From NCBI GenBank assembly GCA_031272085.1, contig JAISUN010000038.1:17227-81226 (forward strand): a stretch of 64,000 nucleotides of DNA, read 5' to 3'. The translations under genes were made by a program, and so were the position numbers. The DNA is from Dysgonamonadaceae bacterium. Its GTDB lineage: Bacteria > Bacteroidota > Bacteroidia > Bacteroidales > Azobacteroidaceae. The notes under the pieces are model-generated. The model was not told the DNA's origin. It ran no database searches and saw only the letters and a list, made by a program, of their open reading frames with translations. Every line of letters starts with the position of its first letter. Position 1 is the stretch's first letter. Of this stretch, positions 36,960 through 46,444 are shown piece by piece.

Positions 36960-39900
36960 ATGAAAAAAATACTGATTACAATATTCGCATTAACACTAAC
37001 TAACGCCGCTTTCGCACAAGCCGAGCAAACAATGTACTGGATTGGCGGAGCGGGCAACTGGTCTGACCTTGCACACTGGTCGTACCAGTCGGGAAGCCAG
37101 GCGGCAACGCAGCCCTCGTCGATACCGACGGCAACTACCAACGTCATCATTGACGCAAACTCCGGCCTGACGACAGGAACTTCCGCCAACAGGACTATTA
37201 CGCTGAACGTTTCGCCCATCATAAAGTCGCTGACTTTCGTGGCGGGAAGCAAAGCGATTTTTGGCAGTTCAGGCGGAACCAGAATATTGCGTGTTGTCGG
37301 CGACATTACATTGCAGTCGGATGCAACTATTCCTAACAGTTCAACGCTTTATATTGCTATGGAACCGCCTTCTGGAACTGTTTCCACGCTGACTACAAAC
37401 GGCAATACTTTGAGTTTTTACTTTGGAAAAGGCGGCGAGGGAACCACCAATATTGTGGGCGACAACTTTTCGTCTGTCAACCTGCGTCACATTGGCGGAA
37501 CGCTCAATTTCAACGGCACAAACTGGGTAAGCAACAATATGTATGTTGTAAACGACGGAACGGTGATGAATATGCCGAACTTGACTGATTTCCGCACCAA
37601 TTCTTCAACACAGATAGGCGGAACGGCTACGGATTATACCACAATTACTACTTCTACTTCCAACTCGCAGTTGAATTTGCCTAATGTAACTACATTTAAT
37701 AGCGGCGCCTCCGGAAGCAGTGCAAATATTGTATCTTCCTACGGATTGACATTGCCGCAATGCACCTCATTCGCAGTTGGCGGTTATCTTGTCATCTATG
37801 ACCCTTCGTTTCTGTCCTTGCCAATATGTCCAACGATAAATGTAGGGAATTCAGTAAAATTTAGCAGTACAATACCGCTCAGTTTCCCCGTACTGCAAAC
37901 CTTGAATGTGAGTGGTATAGAAGAGGGAAATGCAAATGGTTCGCTGGCGCTGGGTGCATCAGGTACTGTTGTAAACACTCAGTACTGGCTATATCAGGGT
38001 ACGCTGACAAATGCTGATATTTCCGAATTTAATATTAACTATTCGGGAACGGGAAACGGGTCGACAACTACGAGCGGCGCCTCTCTCTACGTAAAGGGCG
38101 GTACGCATTTCGGCAAGGTAAATTTTAATAATGCCAACGGGCTGGGATATGTTGGCGGCACAAGCGCCATCGCTATCGATAAACTTACTTTTCGTTACCA
38201 AGGCGCAAGCATAACACAAGATTTTACGGTGGATACGCTTATTATGGCTCCATCTGCTACTTACACGATTACCAACGGCAAAACGATTACCGTTACCGGC
38301 GATTTAATAGATACAACGCCCGACTGCGAAACTTTCTGGCAAATTATAGGCGGTACAACCGCAACCAATTATGCGACAATCAACAACAGCACGGGACACG
38401 ACATCGCGCTCGAAAACGTGCAGTTAACCCGCATCATCGCTACCGGAGCCAACGCAATAGACGCTGCGGGAATCGACAACGGCGGAAATACCAATATTGT
38501 CTTCACTGCCCCCGCTCCCAAAACAATTTACTGGGTGGGCGACGCCGGCAACGACCAGTGGCATACGCTCCAAAACTGGGCGCGGACTTCGGGCGGCACA
38601 GACTATTGTATGCCGACGCAGTACGACGACATTATCTTTGACGAAAACTCCGTAATAACCGGCAACACTATAACCATTACAAGTAATAGCGCCTATTTTC
38701 ACGATATTACCATCCGGGATAACTGCCCGAAGGCGGCATTTACAATCACCCCATCGAACGTAAACGTATATATTTACTGCTACGGTTCGTGGTATATGAA
38801 ATCGGGCGTTACTGTGATTCCCGCAGTATATTTTATGTCGGGCGATAAGGATGAAACTATTACGTCCAATACTTCTACATTTGTAAATCTCTATTTCACG
38901 GGAATAGGCGGATGGACTTTGCAGGACGACCTGAAAACAATCTTTTATAATTCATCTAATCCTATTTGGTATGGCGCAATATACTACCGCAACGGGACGC
39001 TCAATACCAACTCGAAGAAAGTGAGTATCTCTGTGTTCTATGGTCATGAAAGCGGAAGTTCTTATCTTCCTTCGGGATTGCCCGCTTCCGCGGCATACCG
39101 AAAACTGATTCTCGGAGCATCGGAAATTACCATCAGAGGAGCATACGATGCTGGTTGGAGTTATGGCGGAACGTGGTCTGTTACCACCGACACGCTCGAC
39201 GCCGGCACATCCACGCTTATATTCGACCCTGTGCCTACCCGCAATAGCACATTAACGGCTCTCGGACAGGCAATTTCTGAGAGTACGAGTACAACCGCCG
39301 CTACCGGTATGTTGAATCCTACTTATGCCGCCTCAATCAACGCTATGGGACTTACGAATTATTACAATATTGTTTTCAAAGGCACGGGAACAAGTACTAT
39401 AACCACAGACAACCGCACAACATCTGCTTTGATACCGTTTACGGCAAATTCCGTGCGGGTAGAAAATAAATCGACCTTGCAGTTTGTCGCGAAATGGGTA
39501 ACTTTGGATACCCTGTACGCCGCGCCTATGTCTGCTGTGCAACTGCCGAGTCCAAGCGTTGCTACGGCGAATAATATTCATGCCACAGCGCAATTGACCG
39601 TCAAGAAGTCGATGGAAATACCAACCGACGACTGCGACCCCGAACTTTCGACGCTGTCGCCGTACAACGCGGCCTATCCGGCAACCGTTTCTTCGACGGT
39701 AAATATCAATATCCCAAATACGCAGATGACCGACGTAAAATCGACGGGCGGCGGCATTTTCACTGCTTCCGGTATCGATAATGGCGGCAACGACGGCTGG
39801 ATTTTCACCGCACGCGCAGCAAAAGACCTCTACTGGATTGGAGCGGCTGGCGATGGCAAATGGAACACGCTGGCCAACTGGACAACGCATTCCAACGGAA

Positions 39901-42011
39901 CGCCCGACGGCGGTTGCCTGCCCTCGAAAACGGACAATGTACATTTCAATCAATATTCCGTACTGCCTGCCGACAAAACAATTATAATAGACAGGCAGGG
40001 CGCCAATTTCAATAATTTTATTGCCGAAACAGGAACGCCCGCAGGAATCATTATCCGCCAGGACAGCGTACAGATAAACTCCTACGGCAATCTCTTGCAA
40101 ACCGGCGAAAATATGCAGTTTACGTCAAATGCTGCCGCTTTCCGCCTCAATCTGCTTGGCTCGGCAACCGACGCCCGGTTGATTAACGCAGTCGGCGCTT
40201 CATTTTACTGCATGTACGTAAACAACGCGGCGGCTCAATGGACTTTTCTTAACAATATGACCGTTAGCAATGATTTGACCGTTAATGCCGCTTCATCGGT
40301 AACATTAGATATGGACAAATTTTCCGGCTATCGCATTTATCACCTTGCAGGCATTGTGAATATGGCCGACAGCATATCATTGAGTTACAGCATTCAGGGT
40401 TCGAACGATAATAGTTACTCTTATCAGATGAACGGCGCATGTACGCTGAATGCCGACAATGTGGTTTGGAGTTCAAAGGCGGGGTTCAGCAGCACCTCAG
40501 GCTCGCGCACGGTTAATATCCGCAACGCACAGATAACTATTGACGGTACAGCGACCGATTATTACGGAAGACCACACGGATACTGGAATTATTCAGGCGC
40601 CGGCGCAGCGCTGAATGCCGAAGGCAGTTACATCAAACTTACGGCCTATCTCACAGGATTTGACGGACAAGAGTACGGAACAATGGAAACTATCGGTAAT
40701 GTAGCAGGCGCATATTACGGCGGTTCAAACTATATCACCGGAAATCTTACGTTCCAAAAACTGATATTGAACGACAGCCGCCAGATTTCGGGCAGCAACA
40801 CGATTGACACGCTGCTGGTGCGTCCGAAGGGCGTTATACTCTATCTTGCTAACGGCAGTACGCAAACCGTAAACGACCTGATGCAATTAAGCGGCTCGCC
40901 CTGTTTGCAAAATATGCTGCGTGCAGGAACTGCATCGACGGAAGCCGGCGCATCGCAGTCCTCTGCTACGGCAAACATCAATTACCTGAACGCCGCCGGC
41001 GTAAATGATTACGACCAAGTATTGGTGGGCGGAATCATCGCTACCGGCGATGAACTCCGGTTTGCCGGCAACTCGTCGAATCTGGGATTGAACAGCAATC
41101 TGGTTTTCCACGGTTCGCCCGGCCTTGTAGGCTTGCCCGAAAGCGCATACTGTCTGTCCATCGACGATGAAGACAACTTTATACTTTCGGCGGCTGAATT
41201 TTACGGAACCGATTTGAGTACCTATAAATGGTACAAAAAGAACGCAGCAGGCGTTTATCCGGCTACGCCGCTTGCAGCGCCTTCCACAGCAGACGAAATC
41301 GACGTCCGCGATTTCGGCCTCGACGGAACTTACAAAGTGGAAATAGTATATGATTCCACGGCAACAACAGCCTGCAAAAGCGTGGACGAAATAACAGTTA
41401 CATATCTGCCGCCGGCAGTAACCTTCGGCGAAAACAACGTTACCGATACAACGCTGGTATATTGCGCCGCTGACTCGGCGCGTACTGTCCGGTATCTTAT
41501 AGAGCATTTGCTCAACTATTCTGATTCTACCTATATGCAATCGGCTCTGTACGACACGATTAAGGTTTACAATATCGACTATTCAGGCGGGATGAATCTC
41601 GTACTGATAACAGATACTTTGCGGAACGCTTACGAATATTATTTTGAGTTTGTTACGGACGGCGGCTGCACTTCGTCCATATATTCGAGAGTTACGGTGT
41701 CGATAGACACAGTTCCGGCTGCCGACGCCGGCGCCGACCAGACGGGCAATGTGCTTGTTCCGTTCACAATGGCGGCAAATACGCCCGCAGCCGGTCAAAG
41801 CGGATTATGGACAGTGGTAACAGGAACGGCTACAATCAGCAACCCAAGCAGCCCGACAACAAGCGTACTGCTCGCAAGTGGCTGCAAATCAGCAACTTTG
41901 CAATGGACTGTAACCAACGGAACCTGCGAAGCGAGCGACACAGTAAAAATAGGCGCAGGCAGCGCTCCGCCGATGATAAACCCGCATTTAAGGTCGCGGG
42001 TGGCATATTAG
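36960..42011 (+). CDS. Giant secreted/surface adhesin-like protein, three YWIGGAGNW-type modules
   Basis: 1683 aa; signal peptide; modules YWIGGAGNWSDLAHWS, YWVGDAGNDQWHTLQNWA, YWIGAAGDGKWNTLANWT; terminal APPMINPHLRSRVAY. Confidence 0.75.
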   Translation: MKKILITIFALTLTNAAFAQAEQTMYWIGGAGNWSDLAHWSYQSGSQAATQPSSIPTATTNVIIDANSGLTTGTSANRTITLNVSPIIKSLTFVAGSKAIFGSSGGTRILRVVGDITLQSDATIPNSSTLYIAMEPPSGTVSTLTTNGNTLSFYFGKGGEGTTNIVGDNFSSVNLRHIGGTLNFNGTNWVSNNMYVVNDGTVMNMPNLTDFRTNSSTQIGGTATDYTTITTSTSNSQLNLPNVTTFNSGASGSSANIVSSYGLTLPQCTSFAVGGYLVIYDPSFLSLPICPTINVGNSVKFSSTIPLSFPVLQTLNVSGIEEGNANGSLALGASGTVVNTQYWLYQGTLTNADISEFNINYSGTGNGSTTTSGASLYVKGGTHFGKVNFNNANGLGYVGGTSAIAIDKLTFRYQGASITQDFTVDTLIMAPSATYTITNGKTITVTGDLIDTTPDCETFWQIIGGTTATNYATINNSTGHDIALENVQLTRIIATGANAIDAAGIDNGGNTNIVFTAPAPKTIYWVGDAGNDQWHTLQNWARTSGGTDYCMPTQYDDIIFDENSVITGNTITITSNSAYFHDITIRDNCPKAAFTITPSNVNVYIYCYGSWYMKSGVTVIPAVYFMSGDKDETITSNTSTFVNLYFTGIGGWTLQDDLKTIFYNSSNPIWYGAIYYRNGTLNTNSKKVSISVFYGHESGSSYLPSGLPASAAYRKLILGASEITIRGAYDAGWSYGGTWSVTTDTLDAGTSTLIFDPVPTRNSTLTALGQAISESTSTTAATGMLNPTYAASINAMGLTNYYNIVFKGTGTSTITTDNRTTSALIPFTANSVRVENKSTLQFVAKWVTLDTLYAAPMSAVQLPSPSVATANNIHATAQLTVKKSMEIPTDDCDPELSTLSPYNAAYPATVSSTVNINIPNTQMTDVKSTGGGIFTASGIDNGGNDGWIFTARAAKDLYWIGAAGDGKWNTLANWTTHSNGTPDGGCLPSKTDNVHFNQYSVLPADKTIIIDRQGANFNNFIAETGTPAGIIIRQDSVQINSYGNLLQTGENMQFTSNAAAFRLNLLGSATDARLINAVGASFYCMYVNNAAAQWTFLNNMTVSNDLTVNAASSVTLDMDKFSGYRIYHLAGIVNMADSISLSYSIQGSNDNSYSYQMNGACTLNADNVVWSSKAGFSSTSGSRTVNIRNAQITIDGTATDYYGRPHGYWNYSGAGAALNAEGSYIKLTAYLTGFDGQEYGTMETIGNVAGAYYGGSNYITGNLTFQKLILNDSRQISGSNTIDTLLVRPKGVILYLANGSTQTVNDLMQLSGSPCLQNMLRAGTASTEAGASQSSATANINYLNAAGVNDYDQVLVGGIIATGDELRFAGNSSNLGLNSNLVFHGSPGLVGLPESAYCLSIDDEDNFILSAAEFYGTDLSTYKWYKKNAAGVYPATPLAAPSTADEIDVRDFGLDGTYKVEIVYDSTATTACKSVDEITVTYLPPAVTFGENNVTDTTLVYCAADSARTVRYLIEHLLNYSDSTYMQSALYDTIKVYNIDYSGGMNLVLITDTLRNAYEYYFEFVTDGGCTSSIYSRVTVSIDTVPAADAGADQTGNVLVPFTMAANTPAAGQSGLWTVVTGTATISNPSSPTTSVLLASGCKSATLQWTVTNGTCEASDTVKIGAGSAPPMINPHLRSRVAY

Positions 42012-42017
42012 TTGTAT

Positions 42018-42055
42018 AAGAGAAGAGGCTGTACGAAAGTACAGCCTCTTCTCTT
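42018..42055. terminator. Strong 17-bp perfect hairpin with GAAA loop, probably (bidirectional) terminator
   Basis: AAGAGAAGAGGCTGTAC-GAAA-GTACAGCCTCTTCTCTT. Confidence 0.8.
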
Positions 42056-42089
42056 GTTTAACTTATTTAATTGTATCCGCCAAAATCGG

Positions 42090-42163
42090 GGTGGAAGATG
42101 GGGCTCGAACCCACGACCCTCAGAACCACAATCTGATGCTCTAACCAACTGAGCTACGACCAC
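42090..42163 (-). tRNA. tRNA-His (anticodon GTG)
   Basis: GTGGTCGTAGCTCAGTTGGTTAGAGCATCAGATTGTGGTTCTGAGGGTCGTGGGTTCGAGCCCCATCTTCCACC; G-1:C73 present; two acceptor mismatches. Confidence 0.88.
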
Positions 42164-42203
42164 CATGTAAGCATTTTTGCAGGAAAATTCCGCAAATGCG
42201 GTG

Positions 42204-42211
42204 CAAAGGTA
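42204..42211 (-). promoter_or_regulatory. -7 element TACCTTTG upstream of tRNA-His
   Basis: Minus-strand TACCTTTGCACCGCATTTG identical to the tRNA-Ser upstream sequence. Confidence 0.6.
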
Positions 42212-42359
42212 CAACTTTTTTTTAATATGCAAAAGAAAATGGGAAAAATAATTTTTCCGTGCAACGTTTTTAACCTCCGGCGCATCTTATTATCAAAGGC
42301 GTTTTTTTGTTTTTTACAAAAATTCGTTTAACTTTGTCTAAACTTAATTTTTTTCGGAT

Positions 42360-42845
42360 ATGAAGAAATATTTTTTATTTTTTGGAGCGGCGGCTCTGTT
42401 GGCTGTCCTCCTTATGTCGTCGGACTATTATTACGGCAGTTATACGCCTGTTTTTATGGACCGTTCCGAACTCGAAAAGTCGGTCAGTTACGTTGCCGAA
42501 GGCCGGGATTTGCAAAATCCGGGCAAGATTTATTACAAATCGCCCTATATTCTTGTTAATGAGAAATATAAGGGGGTGCATATAATCGACAACAGCGACC
42601 CCAAAAATCCGCGGAACACCGGCTATATCATCGCCCCGGGCTGCCTCGATATGGCTGTAAAAGGCGATGTGCTTTACTTAGACAATTCGGTTGACCTCGT
42701 GGCTTTCGACCTGAATACGCGGCAGGTAACGGAACGTATCAAAAACATTTTTCCGGAGCCGATTTCGCCCGAAAAAATCTATTATATGAACGGAAAGCGG
42801 CCTACCCAAAATTCAGTTATTGTTGGATGGAAAAAACGAGATTAA
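42360..42845 (+). CDS. LVIVD-like repeat protein (short)
   Basis: YKGVHIIDNSDPKNPRNTGYIIAPGCLDMAVKGDVLYLDNSVDLVAFDL resembles LVIVD repeats. Confidence 0.7.
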   Translation: MKKYFLFFGAAALLAVLLMSSDYYYGSYTPVFMDRSELEKSVSYVAEGRDLQNPGKIYYKSPYILVNEKYKGVHIIDNSDPKNPRNTGYIIAPGCLDMAVKGDVLYLDNSVDLVAFDLNTRQVTERIKNIFPEPISPEKIYYMNGKRPTQNSVIVGWKKRD

Positions 42846-42858
42846 GGAGGAATTGAAA

Positions 42859-43617
42859 ATGAAAAAATTACTTTTTTTAGCGATTATCGCTTTTGCAATA
42901 ACGTCTTGTGACGGAATAGGCGGCAGCGCCGACAGCGGCAGCGATTACGGACAGGGCGGCTCAATGGCTCGCTTTGCCATAACGGGCGATTATCTTTATA
43001 CGGTTGATAATGAAACGCTTAAAATGTTCGACATTTCCGACCCGAAAAAGCCTTACTATATGAAAGATAAAGACCAGTACCTGAATTTCGGGCTGGAAAC
43101 GATTTTCCCGATGGATACTCTGCTTTTCCTCGGTTCGCAAACCGGAATGTACATCTACAACATAAAAAGGCCGGCTTTTCCGGAGCAACTTGCTGTGGTT
43201 TCACACATTACGAGTTGCGACCCGGTGGTTTCCGACGGCCGTTACGCCTACGTTACCCTCAACTCCGAAAGCGTGTGGTGCGGACGCTCCGTTAATCAAC
43301 TGAATGTTTACGACTTAACCAATATCCGCAAGCCGGTTGAGATTGCTTCGCTCGACAATTTTAAATGTCCGAAAGGGCTTGGCCTGTACGGAAACCGGCT
43401 CTACATCTGCGATGGCGGATTGAAGGTTTACGACGTTACTTCGCCCGCAAATCCGGTTTGGATTGACGATTCGAGTTATATTACCGAACTGACCGACGCT
43501 TACGACGTAATCCCGCTTGGCGGCGGCATTTTGCTGCTTACCGGCAGTAAGGGGATTTACGAAATAGACATTACGGGAGATAAAATCTCATTAATCAGCA
43601 AAATTTTAGTAAAATGA
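42859..43617 (+). CDS. LVIVD-repeat lipoprotein
   Basis: Lipobox AITSC; LKMFDISDPKKPYYM, LKVYDVTSPANPVWI; canonical AAGGAGG upstream. Confidence 0.8.
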   Translation: MKKLLFLAIIAFAITSCDGIGGSADSGSDYGQGGSMARFAITGDYLYTVDNETLKMFDISDPKKPYYMKDKDQYLNFGLETIFPMDTLLFLGSQTGMYIYNIKRPAFPEQLAVVSHITSCDPVVSDGRYAYVTLNSESVWCGRSVNQLNVYDLTNIRKPVEIASLDNFKCPKGLGLYGNRLYICDGGLKVYDVTSPANPVWIDDSSYITELTDAYDVIPLGGGILLLTGSKGIYEIDITGDKISLISKILVK

Positions 43618-44291
43618 AATATAAAATATTAATTATCAGCATATTAACGCTTGCATTTCCGGCAAACTGTTTTCCGCAATGGACAAACGACAGCCGAATA
43701 ACGAAAAATGCAATCACTATTGAGCCTCTGTATCTTTATAATTTCGGGCTTCGGATAAATTACGAGCGTCAAATTTCGACGCCGAAGCATTGGGTTGAGT
43801 TTAGCGCCGTCGGCTATTTCCCTTCATCGGATGATTTTAGTTTAAGCCATATATGGTTTTACGATGACAGTTATTATTATAATCGAAACGTGAAAACCAA
43901 TTGGGGTACGACTTTTGAAGTGGCTTACAAATATTATCCCTTGAGTTTTATATATTTGGCGTCGGGACTGTCGTACAATCATCACGAAGCGAAATTTGAG
44001 GGTTTCGATACTAAATTCAATTCCTATATCGAGGACGGACTTCTGTTTTACGAGCCGGCCTACAAAACTTCGGACTGCTGGGAGTCTTTCGACCGCGTAG
44101 GGCTGAATCTTCGCCTTGGAATGCAAACTCCTCTTTATCGCAGGTTTGTCGTCGGCTGTTATGTTGGGCTTTCTTATAATTATTCGTTTTTCGACGAAAA
44201 TAATTTCAGCAGCGAAGATAAATCGGTAACTACGGTCTATTACCGCGGTTTTGTGCCTTCGACAGGGTTCAGGATTGGGGTCAGGTTTTGA
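43614..44291 (+). CDS. Putative outer-membrane beta-barrel protein
   Basis: Signal peptide; alternating aromatic beta strands; ends in ...GFRIGVRF. Confidence 0.6.
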   Translation: MKYKILIISILTLAFPANCFPQWTNDSRITKNAITIEPLYLYNFGLRINYERQISTPKHWVEFSAVGYFPSSDDFSLSHIWFYDDSYYYNRNVKTNWGTTFEVAYKYYPLSFIYLASGLSYNHHEAKFEGFDTKFNSYIEDGLLFYEPAYKTSDCWESFDRVGLNLRLGMQTPLYRRFVVGCYVGLSYNYSFFDENNFSSEDKSVTTVYYRGFVPSTGFRIGVRF

Positions 44292-44379
44292 GAAATGAAA
44301 AATATTTAAAAATCTTGCAGTTTTGTTGAGATATTTTCCTAATTTTGTCAGCAAATAAAAATCCTAAATTCTGATATTT

Positions 44380-45408
44380 ATGACTGACAAACAATGGAAT
44401 CTGCTAACAGCGGTAATTGACGGCCAAACGCCGGAACAAACGCCCGTCGGCTTCATCATCGACTGCCCCTGGCTGCCCGAATGGTACGGAACAACGCTTC
44501 TCGACTACTTTTCGAGCGACGAAACGTGGTTGAAAGCCAATCTGAAAGTTTTGGAAACTTTTCCCGACATTATGTTTTTGCCCGGATTTTGGAGCGAATA
44601 CGGCATGTGTACCGAACCTTCGGCTTTCGGCGCAAAATGCGTGTTCTGGAAAAACGAATTTCCTTTCGCAAGCAAAATTATCCGGCAAACGGAAGATATT
44701 GACGCTATAGAAGTTCCGAATCCCGAAACAGACGGCTTGTTGCCGTTTATGCTCAACCGCCTTGTGCGGATGCAGCCCGCTATCGAAGCGGCAGGGCATA
44801 AAATCCGCTTTTCGGTTTCGCGCGGGCCGCTCAATATAGCCTCGTTTCTTATGGGCGTTTCGGAACTGATGCTTGCCCTGCTGACCGAGCCGGAAAAAAT
44901 CCTGCAACTGCTCCGCCTGATAACCGATTTCCTGAAGAAATGGCACGCCGTCCAGCGGGAAACTTTCCCCTCGATAGACGGAATCCTGATGCTCGACGAT
45001 ATTGTGGGCTTTATCAGCGAAGAGGATTTTATGACTTTCGGCTTTCCTTTTATAAAGGAAATTTACGACGATGCGCCCGTGAAGGTCAAATTTTTCCACA
45101 ACGACGCCGATTTCCGCGCTTCCGTCAGCCATTATCCCGATATGGGAGTTAATCTGTTCAATCCGGGTATCCAAATGAGCGTCAATGAGATAAAGGAAGC
45201 AACCGGCAATAGGCTGACCGTTCTCGGCAGTATTCCGCCCCGCGACGTTTTAGCGGCCGCAAGTCCCGAAACTGTTGAAACAGAGGTAAAAAACCTGCTC
45301 GCCGGGCTGAAAGACCGTTCGCGCTTCATTCTTTCCTGCGCCGGAGGAATGCCGCCCGCCGTTTCGACCGAAAATATCAACGCTCTCGTCAGGGCAAGCC
45401 GGATATAA
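44380..45408 (+). CDS. Uroporphyrinogen decarboxylase (URO-D) family protein / putative methyltransferase
   Basis: HKIRFSVSRGPLNIASFLMGVSELMLALLTEPEKILQLLRLITDFLKKW, KVKFFHNDAD, LFNPGIQMSVNEIKEA. Confidence 0.82.
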   Translation: MTDKQWNLLTAVIDGQTPEQTPVGFIIDCPWLPEWYGTTLLDYFSSDETWLKANLKVLETFPDIMFLPGFWSEYGMCTEPSAFGAKCVFWKNEFPFASKIIRQTEDIDAIEVPNPETDGLLPFMLNRLVRMQPAIEAAGHKIRFSVSRGPLNIASFLMGVSELMLALLTEPEKILQLLRLITDFLKKWHAVQRETFPSIDGILMLDDIVGFISEEDFMTFGFPFIKEIYDDAPVKVKFFHNDADFRASVSHYPDMGVNLFNPGIQMSVNEIKEATGNRLTVLGSIPPRDVLAAASPETVETEVKNLLAGLKDRSRFILSCAGGMPPAVSTENINALVRASRI

Positions 45409-45508
45409 GGAAAGGGCGGGCTGGAATTTTATTTAAACTGCCGAAAGAAGCCTGAATTTTCAAAATCCAAATATTTCAATTAACTTTGTACCCTCAAATG
45501 AAAATTTT

Positions 45509-46444
45509 ATGCCCGTAAATATTCCTCATAAACTGCCTGCGGTCGAGATTCTCAAAAAAGAAAATATTTTTGTGATGGACGACCTTCGCGCTTCGAGCCA
45601 GGATATACGCCCGCTGAAAGTGGCGCTCCTGAACCTGATGCCGCTGAAAATTATTACCGAAACCGACTTCGTGCGCCTGCTGTCGAACAGCCCCCTGCAA
45701 GTAGAAATCGACCTGCTGAAAATGAAAACTCACGACAGCAAAAACACTCCGGCCGAACATCTGCTGACTTTTTACAAAAATTTCGAGGACATCCGCGAAG
45801 ATTATTACGACGGAATGATAATTACCGGCGCTCCGGTTGAACTGCTTGAATTTGAAGAAGTTAACTACTGGGAGGAGTTGAAGGAAATTTTCGACTGGGC
45901 TTCGCGGCACGTAACTTCCACGCTTTATATCTGTTGGGCTGCCCAGGCGGGTTTGCACCATTTCTACAATATCCCGAAATATCCGCTGCCGAAGAAGAAA
46001 TTCGGGGTTTTCCGGCATACTTTCAATTATCACGTTCCGCTTTTCCGCGGGTTCGACGACGAATTTTATATTCCCCACAGCCGGCATACCGAAATCCGCC
46101 GCGGGGATATTCTTCAAAATCCCGCTCTGACGCTGCTTTCCGAATCGGAAGAAGCCGGAGTTTATATCGTGATGTCGCGAGGCGGCCGCGAAATTTTTAT
46201 GACAGGACATTCGGAATATGCGCCCGACACGCTCAATAACGAGTACCGGCGCGACCTTGCCAAAGGTTTGCCGATAGATATGCCCGTAAATTATTACCGC
46301 GACGACGACCCCGACAAGGGCTGGGTTGTCCGCTGGCGTGCCCACGCCCACCTGCTTTTCAAGAACTGGCTGAACTATTACGTTTATCAGGCGACGCCGT
46401 TTAATCCTTTGGAAATAAGCAAATTGGAAAATTTGGATGTGTAG
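45509..46444 (+). CDS. metA: Homoserine O-succinyl/acetyltransferase
   Basis: [70 protein letters not shown]. Confidence 0.97.
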   Translation: MPVNIPHKLPAVEILKKENIFVMDDLRASSQDIRPLKVALLNLMPLKIITETDFVRLLSNSPLQVEIDLLKMKTHDSKNTPAEHLLTFYKNFEDIREDYYDGMIITGAPVELLEFEEVNYWEELKEIFDWASRHVTSTLYICWAAQAGLHHFYNIPKYPLPKKKFGVFRHTFNYHVPLFRGFDDEFYIPHSRHTEIRRGDILQNPALTLLSESEEAGVYIVMSRGGREIFMTGHSEYAPDTLNNEYRRDLAKGLPIDMPVNYYRDDDPDKGWVVRWRAHAHLLFKNWLNYYVYQATPFNPLEISKLENLDV

